Below are positions 25,401 through 36,599 of a DNA stretch of 64,000 nt, piece after piece. Below the pieces are notes generated by a model. It was not told the origin of the DNA, ran no database searches, and saw only the letters and a list, made by a program, of their open reading frames with translations. Location: contig NC_087066.1 of NCBI RefSeq assembly GCF_963678635.1, positions 25,437,736 to 25,501,735 on the forward strand. The letters are read 5' to 3'. A program made the position numbers and the translations under genes. The stretch's first letter is position 1. Every line of letters begins with the position of its first letter. The stretch is from Symsagittifera roscoffensis. Lineage: Eukaryota > Xenacoelomorpha > Acoela > Convolutidae.

Positions 25401-28400
25401 AATTTTTACAAATACTATCCCTGACTGGTATACTTTCCTTTTTTTCGCTCAAAAGTTTTATTCGGCCTGTATAATTTCTGCTCATCTTTTGTGAACAAAA
25501 TTCGGTTTTATGAACTTATTTTGCATCGGTTTAAGGATGAAAATGATTATTTTTGTTTTGAGCTAGTCAAATTTTTAAATCGCTGTCCCGCATTTGTACT
25601 CTTTTGTGATTTCCATTTTTGGCTGACGGACTCTAAAATTTTTCTAAAGGCTCTCCGTAAATATTCAATAACTTTGAGGAAGCGTAACAAGTACTAAAAA
25701 ACGCCTTTTTTGATTTTTCCCTGCGGCCCAGAAAAATTGGCCAAAACAAGGTCTTTGTAGTGCTTTCGGTGAGCTCGGAAATGAATTTGGTTGACCTTAA
25801 AAAAAGTCGACTAAATTTCCTATTTTTTTGAAATCCCCCCCCCCCCCAAGAAAATCCTAGATCCGCTCCTCTGTTTTTAATATTAGAAAAATGGGTTTGA
25901 AATATTTTACAGACAAAAACGTCTAAATTGATTCTTTTTTGTCTTCCAGGTGCTTCTTCAATAGTAGATTCAGTTAGCCAGCATGCAAGGTAATTAATAA
26001 TTGAGACAAATATTAGTAACCAAAAGGGCTGATATCTTCTCTAGGTTCTCTAGAGACAAGAAATGGGAAGATTGTTCTCATCAGTTTGGTACCAATCAAA
26101 TCTAATAAGTTTTTTAAATTGCCGGTTATAAAAAGTTTCTGATATTATTTATCATGGACGGAAAGATTTTCAATCAACGATGCCGGTGTATGTGCGTACC
26201 TTGTCGCCTGTGTCATAGGAGACGTCGTAGTGCTTGTCCTGTTGGAACAAGTAGTCGGCGTGCAGAGCATTGCAGCTCTCCAGAATACCCTGAAAGTAAC
26301 CGGATAGTCAATTGTGTAAATGAAAAAGGAGACATTGTTTTCTTCAGTCTTATCGTATACGAGCTTGTGCTCAAGAACTTCATGATTTGTGAGCCAAACG
26401 TTTTTTTGCTATCCTGAAGGGATCCTCACAAAACCCTTAATTTCAAAATTGAAAGCCATAATGACTGATTTCGTATATTCTGATTTAAAAATCAAAAGGC
26501 TAACGTCTTCTTTGACTAGTAGAGCCGAGCATTGCAGTGTCACACCGAGGAGTTTGTGAGGGTTCCACGTCACAGAGTCGGCCCTAGAGGCAAATATTAC
26601 AAACAGTTGTTCAGTTATGTTTAAGGATTACCCTCATTTGCCAGTTTTTGAATCTGAGCTCATGACTGCTAGCGTCCATAACCATCATTTTTTTAAACGT
26701 TTGTTTTTTCTAGAGTTAAATGACTGATTTTTGCTTTCGATCAACGATAAATTTTTTTAAAAATAATTATATCTAGATGTGGTACAGCTGAAACTATGCA
26801 AGTTAACCTAGTGAGTCAACAAATGTTTCAGAAATTGTTGTCAACCTTTCCTTTTTTTAGGCGCATCCTAAGCTCTCGCGGGCGGAATTTTGAAAATTAT
26901 TGCCCTTTTTTAGGTCAATCAAATTTCAAATTGTTGGATTTTTTGAATATACGTACGATGAAGACTGTATTTAGAACTATTTTTTTCATGTATGGCAGAT
27001 TAGGTTTTTCGAAAGGTAACCTTCAAAGTAAGTATTTTAGGCGCCTTAGAAACATTAAGAGTCGGTCAGGTTAAAATAAAAGTCGTACAATAGCACCAAA
27101 GGGGTACCCTTTCGGTGTTCAAAGGGTGGAGTCTGTGAATGGAAACAAGCCTCTCTCCCACTGAATCAGCTTCTGAGGATAGTACTAAGGGTATACTAAC
27201 AGGTGTATTCCATCCAGGATGTGCTTCCACTTATTCGACATCAGAACTCCTCCACCCCACGCGGCCTAAAAATCACCCAATTAAAGCCAGGATTCATCCA
27301 TGAGGCACTGGATCAACATACAAACAGTGCCACTGGCTTAAGATTTCATGCGGATAGACATTTTGCTCCAAATTGATGCTAGCGGCTTTTTTTTCTCCAA
27401 ATTTATGCTAGTGTTTTTAACGCGCTCACATCCACATGTATCCATAGGTCGTGCTTGTTGGCGATTGGTGCCAGCTGTCTGATCTGGTCCACTGCCCCCA
27501 CCACAGTTGTGCCCATAGTTAGACCCAGGAACAGGGGGTGCTTGCCCTAGCAAACAAAAACAACAAACGTCATCTGCAGACAAACATCGAAATATTTTTT
27601 GTGGGATCAACCATTCAATACACAGATAGTTTGACCAAGGTAAGTTTTAAATTATTTTTAGTTCTTGACAATGAATCAGTGGTATGGTATAATTTCACGA
27701 GGGGGTTACAAGATTTACAGTTGATGCCAAATAATTTTGCGGGGTTAAATTTGTTGCCAAGTCCTTTTCCGCTGTGGCAGATTTTTGAGAAAAAATTACT
27801 TGAAAAGCTTTAATCAAAATATCGTGTATTTTTTGGCGCGCTCTTCTCCCGAATTACGACGCTAAGCTCGGTTTTATAACTAAGCACATATTTGTGCTTT
27901 CACGCGTCTGAATTCCACTGACACATCTTTTGCGTGTTTTAAAGAGTTTCGTCTGTGATTTCCACAATCAAATAATCCCTATACACACAATGCCGACAAG
28001 TTATTTTTGTCAGTAGCTTCCCGAGACAAACTTGTTTTGGCCGTTGAAGTGGATTGTCAGTGGGTTTCGCGGTCAATTTTTTTTGTCGCTGGATTCCATA
28101 AGCACTTTTTTAAACTGTTTGAACATGTATCGGACCCATTTTTTATCATCTCATTTATAGATCCTATAATAATAGTTACCATGCTCCTCCCACATACCAC
28201 CCCCTGTCATGAAAAATGAATATATTTAGTAAATTTTCTATGAAGGGAATCAATGAATATAATTTTGGATATTTTAATACAAATACACCGAAAGGAGATG
28301 ATGAAAGTTAGAAAAATCAAACCAAAATGAAAAAGGGAAATCGAAATGCATTTTTTTTTGCTGTGTATTGGCATAGCTCAACCTCCTGAGGAAAATTTAA

Positions 28401-31400
28401 AGTAAAAACATCTCATCATAATAAAATTTCAATACAATCAAGAACTCTTTGTAAGGTCCTTAGCAAGGCTTCATTCTATCACAAGAAACGTTGACTGTTT
28501 AGTCAGACATGTTTTGAAAAAAAAATCACCTCGACATAAATAGGACGAAAAACAAGGAAAAAACAAATAATTATGTTTTTTGATTTCAGCGCTTGGTGCC
28601 ATATTTTTTGTTCATCAAGTCAAAACTGAACAAATAATGAACAAAAAGAGACCACGGTTTTCTAGTAATGAGAGAGAAATGGAGTGATAATTCACGAAGT
28701 ATAAGCAGCAAATCTTCACATGATATACCTACAAATAGTCTAAGTGTACCATATGTGATTCGGTCTTGTTATTTTATTCCCCTATTCTGGTCTAATTAGG
28801 GAGAACAAGTGATTTGTGCGGAGTGTGTGCTTGTCACTAATCAATAAACTTCCCCGGGAGAAGTCTTCTGCTCGTGTCATTAGAAGACACTTCGTGTATA
28901 TACCATAGCGGGCAAAATTGGACCAACTGCCGTGAACAAAAGAACCCACTCGTCCACTCAGAACAATCAAGCCTACTCATTCAGAATAGATCTCAGAGCA
29001 TAAAAGTTATAACCCCAGTTACCTCATGAAGGGAAATTTTTCACCAACCCAAAATGAACTATTGCTGTGGATAAAACACCTCAACTCATCAACCTAATGG
29101 AGATAAAACAGAATTGGTTAAAAGTTTTCGATAAAAAAGGGTCCTTGGGTGCAACAAGGGGAAAAACGAACCAGTTTTAGAAAACGGAGTTATTTAAATA
29201 ATTTTACATTTCAACAACTTTTCAAGCAGTTTAATGAGATGATTTAATGAATGTTAATTTCAAAAAAGAAATGCAATGATATTTCTGCTAACTTAGCGGT
29301 AGTTCAAGTAGACCCATCTTGTTTTTGGTAACGATGGTTATTTATTTAATGAAGCTTCCTGGTTAAATCAACAATCTAATGGCACGATTTCTATAGGCTG
29401 CAATTGATTGCCTCAAGCACTAATTTGGAGCATATTTTGAAGTTGTCTCCATTTTCAATCCACTTGACCATTGAGGGTATGTTTTGTGAAAAAATAACAG
29501 TTTTTTTGGCTCTGAGCCAAAATGATTAAAAAGGCCTTTCCCGACTTCTGAAGCATTTTCACCAAATAAAAAAAAACACAAAATTTACTAAACTCTTTTT
29601 ATTCATTTTCGAGTAGTTTTAAGCCTATTAAATAACCATTTGATTATTCATCTCTACCTCTTACAAAAGATAGCTGACATATTACAAACATCACCATTAA
29701 GCATATGCACAGTCTGTGGCTGTCATCGTAACAAACCCAAAATGAACTATTGCGATGGATAAAACACCCCGCTTTCATCAACCTAATGTAGATAAAACAG
29801 AATTGGTTAAAAGTCAGTGATAAATTGGAATCTTCAAGCTTAATGAATTAATAGGAAACATAAACTAAGCAAATGGCCAAACAGAATGGAATACGGAATT
29901 CGGCCCAGTTTTTAAAGCAATTTATATGCTCATTTTTTGTTCACAATCAATTTTCAAAGAAAGCTAGTTGACCTGAAAATTTAAAATTTCATCTTTCTGA
30001 AACAACTAGCTGATTAAGAAGTGACAAACAGACAAAATGTAATTGGATAGCTACATCAAATCAATTTTTCAAAAAAAATCAGCTGACTACCTTTGAAGTA
30101 ATACATATGTTTGGCTGCATCTATTGCTGCAACTGCTATTTAATCGAAAAAAAATAGAGCTTGCATGAAACTTCCAAATTTTGTTTTAGCAGTTTTAATT
30201 TTGAGAGCGTAGTATTGTAGTCTTGTTTCAAAGATGGAGGTTTTGAGCGTCAAGAAATTTTTACATACAGCTATAAAGATGTAATTGTTCCGACTTTTGA
30301 TACGAAAGTAACGGAATATTTGTGCTCGGGGTGGGTTTTTTTTTCTTCAGACAAATTTCGACTTTTTAACTAGCCATTTTTGACGAAATTTTTTTATATC
30401 ATTCGAAAGGTATTGTTGTCTTGAGCTCAAATTTGAAAAGATATTTCACCTGTGATCATTTTTCATAAAGTTATGGGGGTTTAAAGATTGCCATTTTAGC
30501 CAATTTGGGACAATTAACGCGCGATATATTTCGCGCTATTAACGCGTAAGCGGAGAGTTAATCCGTCTTAGAAATCTTTCCAAATTGGTTGAAAGAAGCT
30601 TATTTGCCATAATTGGTTTGTTACAAGGAGCGAAATCTATATTTTTGTACTTTATATGGCGTGTGGGGGGATGATTTTCATAAAAAATTTCAAATTTTAG
30701 AAAAAAAAATTTCATTTTGTTTTGTTACATTTAATTTTTTAATGTTATTACTGCTCCATAAAACCTTAAAAAAAGTCGGAACATTCAGGGTTTCGCCCTG
30801 ATACGAGCAGTCTTGTATTGTTTTGGTTCTTAATTTTTTTTCTATAATTAAAAAAATTTTCTCAGGTTTTAAAAATGATTTTTTTTTATTTCTGGTTTTG
30901 GATTACTTTCATTTTGTTTATTCTTAGTTTATTCTATGCTTAGTTGGGTTTAACATAGTATGCTTTCTTTTTGACAATTTCTATTGAAACTATAACCCAA
31001 TCTTATTTATCTTATCTTCTTGATCTATCTTTTTTCCGTTACCTGTGACTTTTTACCCGTAAATTTTTGTCTAACAACGCCATATTATTTTGAAAAATAC
31101 AGGACAAAACCAGGCTATCGAAAATATATTTAATCTCATTATAATTCTTCTACAAAAATGCTTAGCATGGGTGGAGGTGTAAAAAAAGGACCAAAAGCAG
31201 TGAAAAATTTACTTTATAATCTATTTTCTTTTTAATTTGAAAATTTAGGCGTATCAATTTTATGTTAGTCTGCCTCAGAAAAAAATATAAAATGAAAAAG
31301 GCAGCTATAGTAAAAAATTTAATGAGCGCTGAAAAGTTGTGAGTGTTATGTTTTTCCACACCACACTTACTGCGACAAATCTTCGAGAGGAGAGAGATAG

Positions 31401-31445
31401 AGATAGATAGAGATAGAGAGAGATAACGAGAGAGAGAGAGGATAG

Positions 31446-31492
<47 letters not shown>

Positions 31493-33940
31493 AGAGATAG
31501 AGAAAACTTGCGTAGTTTCCGAGAAAATTAACCAATTTAATTGCATTTTTTTGTGGACTTTTTTCAGATATTTCATTAACTTTTCCGGAGATCAAAAGCC
31601 AGTGAAACCAAAGATATCCAGCCAATTATAGCCGATAAAATTGTTTCAAGAAGAGCTGCGGTTGCAGGAAGGTATTATTAGTTGCTAAGTGTGTAACTTT
31701 TTGTTTGACGTTGGTGAAATGGGTTATTTGAAAACAATTTTTTAAAGATATTTGCTTCGAAGTTTTTGCTTACAACAAAGATTTTGTTGTTTTTTAATCT
31801 TTGATGCATTATGAGGCCATGTTGTTAAAATCAGGAAAACTGCGGAATCGGCTGATAAAAAAAATTCCAAAAAGTCATATTACGAGGTATTCGCCATTGA
31901 ATTTCGCAACCTTTTAGCCAAAGGATCTTATGGTTTTGATTTTATTTTCTTAAAGTTTTGTCTCCTGCTTCCAGTAAAGTTCACAAATAGTTTTGTGATT
32001 CTAAAAAATACATAGTTTTGCGGGCCTTGTTATGTCGGCATTTGAAAATTTTCGGTCTAAACTAGTAGCTTTTTCCCAGTGACTCCATGAACGCATCAAA
32101 AATAGAGTAATCTGAGCCGGTTTAATTGAAAAAATAACTAACCTCCTTTTTAACTTTTTGAATTTTGGCCTCCAAATCTTTTGGGTCCATGTTGCACCTG
32201 AAAAAAAAATAACTTGAGTCATGATTCAATTATACGTTTCAAAGTTTTTTTTTAGTAATTCTTGCCTTGCGTCGGTTTCAATTGGGATGCAATTGTTGAT
32301 TCCGATACCAGTGATCATTGCTGCATTCTTGTACGAGTAATGCGACTGCAAGCACACAATTCGATTACATTCAATAAAACTAGCTCATAATATTTTCAGT
32401 AAAAAGACTCAGTAAACAACAGTAAAGTGTTCTATTGTTCTGCAAAAAGGTTTTGGAACTCATTAGGGTTTTGGTTTTTATAGTTTCATCAAGTTTTGTT
32501 ATGTTTTCATTTTTTTCCAAAAAAGTTTCGTTTTTTTCCAAATTTTCATGTTGCTTTTTTTTAGCAAAAAGAAGAAACTGAATTTGATTAAATAACTGCA
32601 AGGAAAAGAGGTAAAGTTTGGTTTAACTTATAAGCTTTGGCTTAACCTATACAATATGTGAACCTTCTGAACTGCCAAGTGTACCCCAAAAACCTTTTTA
32701 ACCGCCGATCTTACTTTTAGCTGCCAAGGATTATAACTACCTCTTTGGACACAAACATGCACAGCTGTTTTTCTGGCTTCAGTCCAGTGTGTTTCAGCTG
32801 TGGGAAGTACTTGTGTCTGGCCAACATCAGGGCGTACAAGTTAGAAATAGTCCCGCCTGGAAATCAAAACTTCATAATCTTTTTCGCTCATGCATTTGAA
32901 GATATTTCTCGTTCATTTCTTTTTTAATTTACTTTTCTACTAACTTTTTCGTCAATGAAAATAACCACTGGGGTTAGACCTTTTCTCAACGAACAAACAT
33001 CGAGTTTTTGGTTTATCTTTTCAACTTCTGGCTATTCGAACACTTTGCGGCTTACCTGGTGCACAGATTCCGTCCCCGGCTCCATCCGCCCAGCCGACAA
33101 GTTCTCTAAGCCTCTTCAACACCATCCGCTCCATAATCACAAATACGGGAGACACTTCGTAAGTGAACCTAAAATTTGAATGAAATTGTTTTCAAATTAA
33201 AGCCGATATTCAAAAGTCGATAAATACGTGAGCTAAATTCAACTTTAAATGCCAAAAATTAAACTTAAAAATGAAATATTTTGTTAAAATTGAGGAAAAA
33301 TATTTTTAATCTTGTGAAATGAGTCTAAATGGAGAAGTTTTTTGAAGGAAGAAAATGAAGCCTGACATGTTGGTGTTGATAGTTGCTGTGAGCCACTCTC
33401 CCGCAATGGAAGTGACGTCCATTCCACATGACAGCTGATTGAAGAAACGGGGATGACCTAAGAGTTAGAAGTCACAAAAAATGCGATGTTGTATCGCTAG
33501 TTGCATTATTAGAAAAAACAAGCATTTTTGAATGGTCGTTATTGTGGTATGTTTTTTCAAAAGTTTCTACCGAGCTTTCAAATAAGTGATCACGAATCAT
33601 AACGGTTTTTCAATGAAATATGTCTCTAAATGTAATTTTAAACTGTCGACGTGTACTGAGTTTGTTAGTACAAATATTGAACCAATTCAGAGCTGACCTG
33701 ACTTGACCGCATATCGACAGGTATCTTTGATGTCACTCAGCAACTGGGCCAGGTGTTCTGGAGTTTCCGGCACGTCCAGGTCCAGATTGCCCCTCAGCTG
33801 TGCCGGGTGGTGGAACTCGAGCACCGGCTGGGCTCTGTCGTGCGTCTGACCCATGAAGTCGATCAGTTCGTCCACCACACAGCGCAAAAACTCACCCGTG
33901 TTTGAGTGGGGGAAGGACTCATGCGGCAGAATGTCTAAAG

Positions 33941-34002
<62 letters not shown>

Positions 34003-36552
34003 CATAATAATAATAATAATTACTATTATTATTATTATAATAATAATAATATGATTAATAATAATAATAATAATAACAACAACAACAACTTTTTTTTTTC
34101 AAATCGCTATATTACAATCAAAGATCGATTTATTTATAATTTGAGAGCACCAATTTGGGAGATCATCCGGGAGATCTTTCGATCAGTCGCGTTACGTCTC
34201 CTAAGATGTCGAGATGATGGTGAAAGTGTCAACATAGTTATGGTTTCAACAAAGATGATTGTGGTTTGAATCCCGTTATCATCTGAAGTAAGAAAAAGTC
34301 AATTGGTTGAGGCAAATTTGTTATATTGCAGCCTTTCAACAATTTTTCCCGCTTGGTTTGATCAGCAGTTGATCTTTTTTGCTGTTCTGTTCGATCCCAA
34401 TTTTCTTGCACAGTTAGTTAACTTTAGCTCAAAAGTCTGATTTTAAGGCTTGGTTTGACGGCAACAATAGGCTTATTACTAATTATTTCAATTGCAATGA
34501 AATTGCAAATTGTTTCGATTGCGATAACTAAACTAATCATTCATGAACATTGAGTTTGACGGGTCCATTTTTTAATGAAAAATGTAAAGTTCATTTTTGT
34601 CCTAATTTGACATTCAAGTTAGCTGCCTATATCTTGGCCACTTCAGACCGTTACAAACAGCAAAACCAAATTGATGCTTCAAGTTATAAAAAAAAGTGAG
34701 TTGATACAAAGTGACATTTGGCGGAAGAACGCAAATTGGGTTTAGCTAAAAATCCGCGGGGTGCCGGAAACACCACTTTGTCAAATTTCCCCACTCTCTC
34801 CTAACGTAGGTAGAGCGTGAACAAATTGATTATCACGTCATCTAGTTATAAAAAAAAATCGACGCTGAATTATGGCATTCATTTAAGTGATAAGTGACGT
34901 ACACGCCGTATAGTTTTTTAAAATTCTTTCATTATCAAGTTTCATCATTTTTCCAATTTTTTCGTCCAGTTTTTCCTGAAGATTTCACACCTTTTTCCAA
35001 TTTTTTCCGGAAACTTTTAAAGTTTTTCTAAAGTTTTTGAAAGATAATCTTTTAATTGTTCTGCTTCAGTGTGATCATAATAGTCGTGATTCAAAAGCAC
35101 TGATTTATTGAATCTGTAAAAAAATATTAGGAGTTTTGTTTTTCATGATGTTTGCATGATATTTCAGGTAATCGCTGTCCTTTAAAACTGTTAATTTTGT
35201 TTCAACTCTCAGCGTATTTGCTCTAAATCAAAAATATCTATTATGGCGGTATTTTGTTTCAAAATGTTGCTATCAGATACCCTACTCCTGAGGAGAGGGT
35301 AGTTCAGTGGAAGATTTAATGATGGTTTCTTGGATGGCTTAACCTCTCTCAGTCTTGACGAGGCCTTCTGAGATCCAATTAGCAGCAAATCTTTTTACGA
35401 CCCACTTAATCTTTTTTGTTGAATTCAGCCAACTACGTTTTATAATTCACCATTTTTACAATTCATACACTTTTACTTTTCTAAAATCAGAATAAAATGT
35501 CAACAGAAATTGAAAAGTAAAAAGATAGTTAACTTAATGATATGCATGTTGCTTTAATTTTCTAAATTAAAGACTGGAAAAAAAAACGATACAAAAATTG
35601 GTCATTTTGGAAAACAATTTCAAAATCTGATTATCCGTCTCTGTTTTATATACGCAATGAGATGACTACTGGTACTCGGTTCTCTTTTAGTTAAATTTTG
35701 CCTGGTTTAATGCAGGTTTCAATGATTTTGCCATTTGAAACCGTATTATTGTTCTGTTAGACAATTCCAGATTTTTTCACAAACATGTCAAAATAACCGA
35801 AAGGAAGAAGGTGCTTGCTGTATAATTCAACGCGATGACTCTTTAGTAATTTAGGGTTTAACGTGTGGCACATTTAGCTTAAGAAGGTAATCACTGCATC
35901 TGATCAAAGTCTTTTTTTGTAAATATTAGAAGTTGAGGCTGATCGTAACCTTTCGCGGTGAGTTTTGCGAAGTCCAGATTAGATTTGGCCATTCCCTTTT
36001 TCATCTTCAGCTGTTCTTCACTTATGCTCTTCCTCTTCTGCAGAAGACTCTCCGACATCTGTCTCTTGAGGTCCTCGTGGGGTTTCACAGTGGGGTCGAA
36101 CTTACCCGCCGGAGACTTCAGACCCGACTCCTGGTGCAGTTCAGTAATGGAGTTTTCACGCCCTCGTTCCGTTTCAAGCTGGGCTTTTTCGATTGGGTGC
36201 GAGACCTCATCTCCAAAGAAAACCTGCAGAAAAAAAGAGATACTGCGAGGTTTTGCTTGAATTAATACCAAATGTAATAAAATGTTGTCTTCATTTTATA
36301 CAAAAGGTTCTTTACAGGGGCGGATCTAGGATTTTCCCAGCCCTCCCAAAACACTAAAAAGACCCCCTTATAGCAAAAAAAAATTGCGCCGCAGGCCAGC
36401 TTTTGAAAAATTACCTCTTTCGATTTGACCTTCTTAAACTCGCCCTTCTGTTGTCCGCTGGGTGCGGTAGCGAGTGCACTCTTGGGATGACTCATCTGTT
36501 CTTTCGGACTGGAGCTGTTGTTGGTGTTGTTAGATGACTCGACTTGCTCCAT
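22480..36552 (-). CDS. GAD: Glutamate decarboxylase (PLP-dependent, 15 coding exons)
   Basis: GAD converts glutamate to GABA and CO2 in the cytosol. Coding exons in order are 36552-36415, 36223-35950, 33934-33698, 33457-33367, 33168-33056, 32856-32741, 32345-32266, 32197-32143, 27546-27430, 27265-27201, 26583-26505, 26289-26200, 25053-24889, 24608-24519 and 22659-22480. They total 1890 nt, giving 629 residues. All intron phases agree; one intron is GC-AG. PLP-site residues are present: the SHYS histidine (about 325), Asp407 in HVDAAWGG and the Schiff-base Lys439 in TWNPHKLLG. The mobile catalytic loop [11 protein letters not shown] starts near 475. TWNPHK, where CSAD and GADL1 have AWNPHK, and [19 protein letters not shown] favour GAD over cysteine sulfinate decarboxylase. 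The C-terminus (NFFRMVISN...[12 protein letters not shown]) is complete. The first about 137 residues are low-complexity, charged and not conserved. The acceptor at 36575 implies an upstream non-coding exon. Confidence 0.93.
22868..22905. repeat. Short hairpin repeat ACCCTTGCgataAGCAAGGGT
   Basis: A perfect short stem-loop word is followed by 'attgctaccgggta'. A second copy, with one loop change and the related follow-on 'actgcaacaggg', lies at about 43176-43214. The two copies share only about 50-60 bp. This may be the end of a mobile element. Confidence 0.45.
25611..25873 (+). mobile_element. Truncated hAT-type MITE in a GAD intron
   Basis: It matches the right two-thirds of the element at 40261-40702: 'ccatttttggctgac', 'taaaatttttctaaaggc', 'cctgcggcccagaaaaatt', a C-run, and the end CTAGATCCGCTCCTCTG. 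The left terminal repeat is missing. Confidence 0.65.
30283..30810 (+). mobile_element. Non-autonomous element of the TGTTCCGAC...GAGCA family
   Basis: This is about 528 bp from TGTTCCGACTTTTGATACGA to CCCTGATACGAGCA. It matches, in reverse orientation and with high identity, the insertion at 49405-49926. It carries the internal words 'aactagccatttttgacg' and 'ttaacgcgtaagcggagag'. No coding capacity. The flanks of this copy show no obvious target duplication. Confidence 0.7.
31387..31490. repeat. GA-rich microsatellite in GAD intron
   Basis: (GA)n interrupted by GATA steps over about 100 bp, with an uninterrupted (AG)n core at about 31450-31488. The ORFs rich in Ser-Leu on the opposite strand are products of this repeat. 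Confidence 0.9.
33935..35949. other. GAD intron between the N-terminal extension and the conserved domain
   Basis: This 2.0-kb intron starts at a weak donor (GTTACG) and ends at the microsatellite-linked acceptor. Apart from the microsatellite nothing was recognised. Confidence 0.6.
33937..34088. repeat. (AAT)n microsatellite abutting a GAD splice acceptor
   Basis: AAT/ATT triplets with an inverted central segment ('tactattattattattataataat'), ending in (AAC)n. On the GAD strand the (ATT)n tract ends only a few bases before the acceptor TCTTTAG at 33935. The long poly-Asn ORF across it is spurious. Confidence 0.9.
36315..36410 (-). mobile_element. hAT-type MITE fragment at the first GAD donor site
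   Basis: It starts with the terminal repeat CAGGGGCGGATCTAGGATTT and keeps the internal words 'ccctcccaaaacactaaaaaga' and 'gcgccgcaggccagcttttgaaaaat'. It breaks off within a few bases of the GAD exon at 36415. On the GAD strand the intron therefore begins in or right next to MITE sequence. Confidence 0.7.
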
Positions 36553-36599
36553 TCTCCGGTCTGTAGTGTGCACCCTAGAACACATTTCAATGTGAACCA

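Larger units (their letters stand above)
27547..32142. other. Large GAD intron (4.6 kb)
   Basis: This intron lies between two phase-matched GAD exons. It holds a TGTTCCGAC-family element (30283-30810) and a GA-rich microsatellite (31387-31490). The remainder is AT-rich; short ORFs such as those near 28007 and 28782 show no domain. Confidence 0.7.

Noticed and set aside
31305-31625. Ser-Leu-rich ORFs
   Set aside because: Translation of the GA/CT microsatellite; no conserved region.
33853-34269. ORF of 138 codons with poly-Asn/Tyr
   Set aside because: It is the (AAT)n microsatellite read through on the wrong strand of GAD.
35933-36265. Two + strand ORFs of about 100 codons
   Set aside because: Antisense shadows of the second GAD exon, which has matching splice phases on the minus strand.
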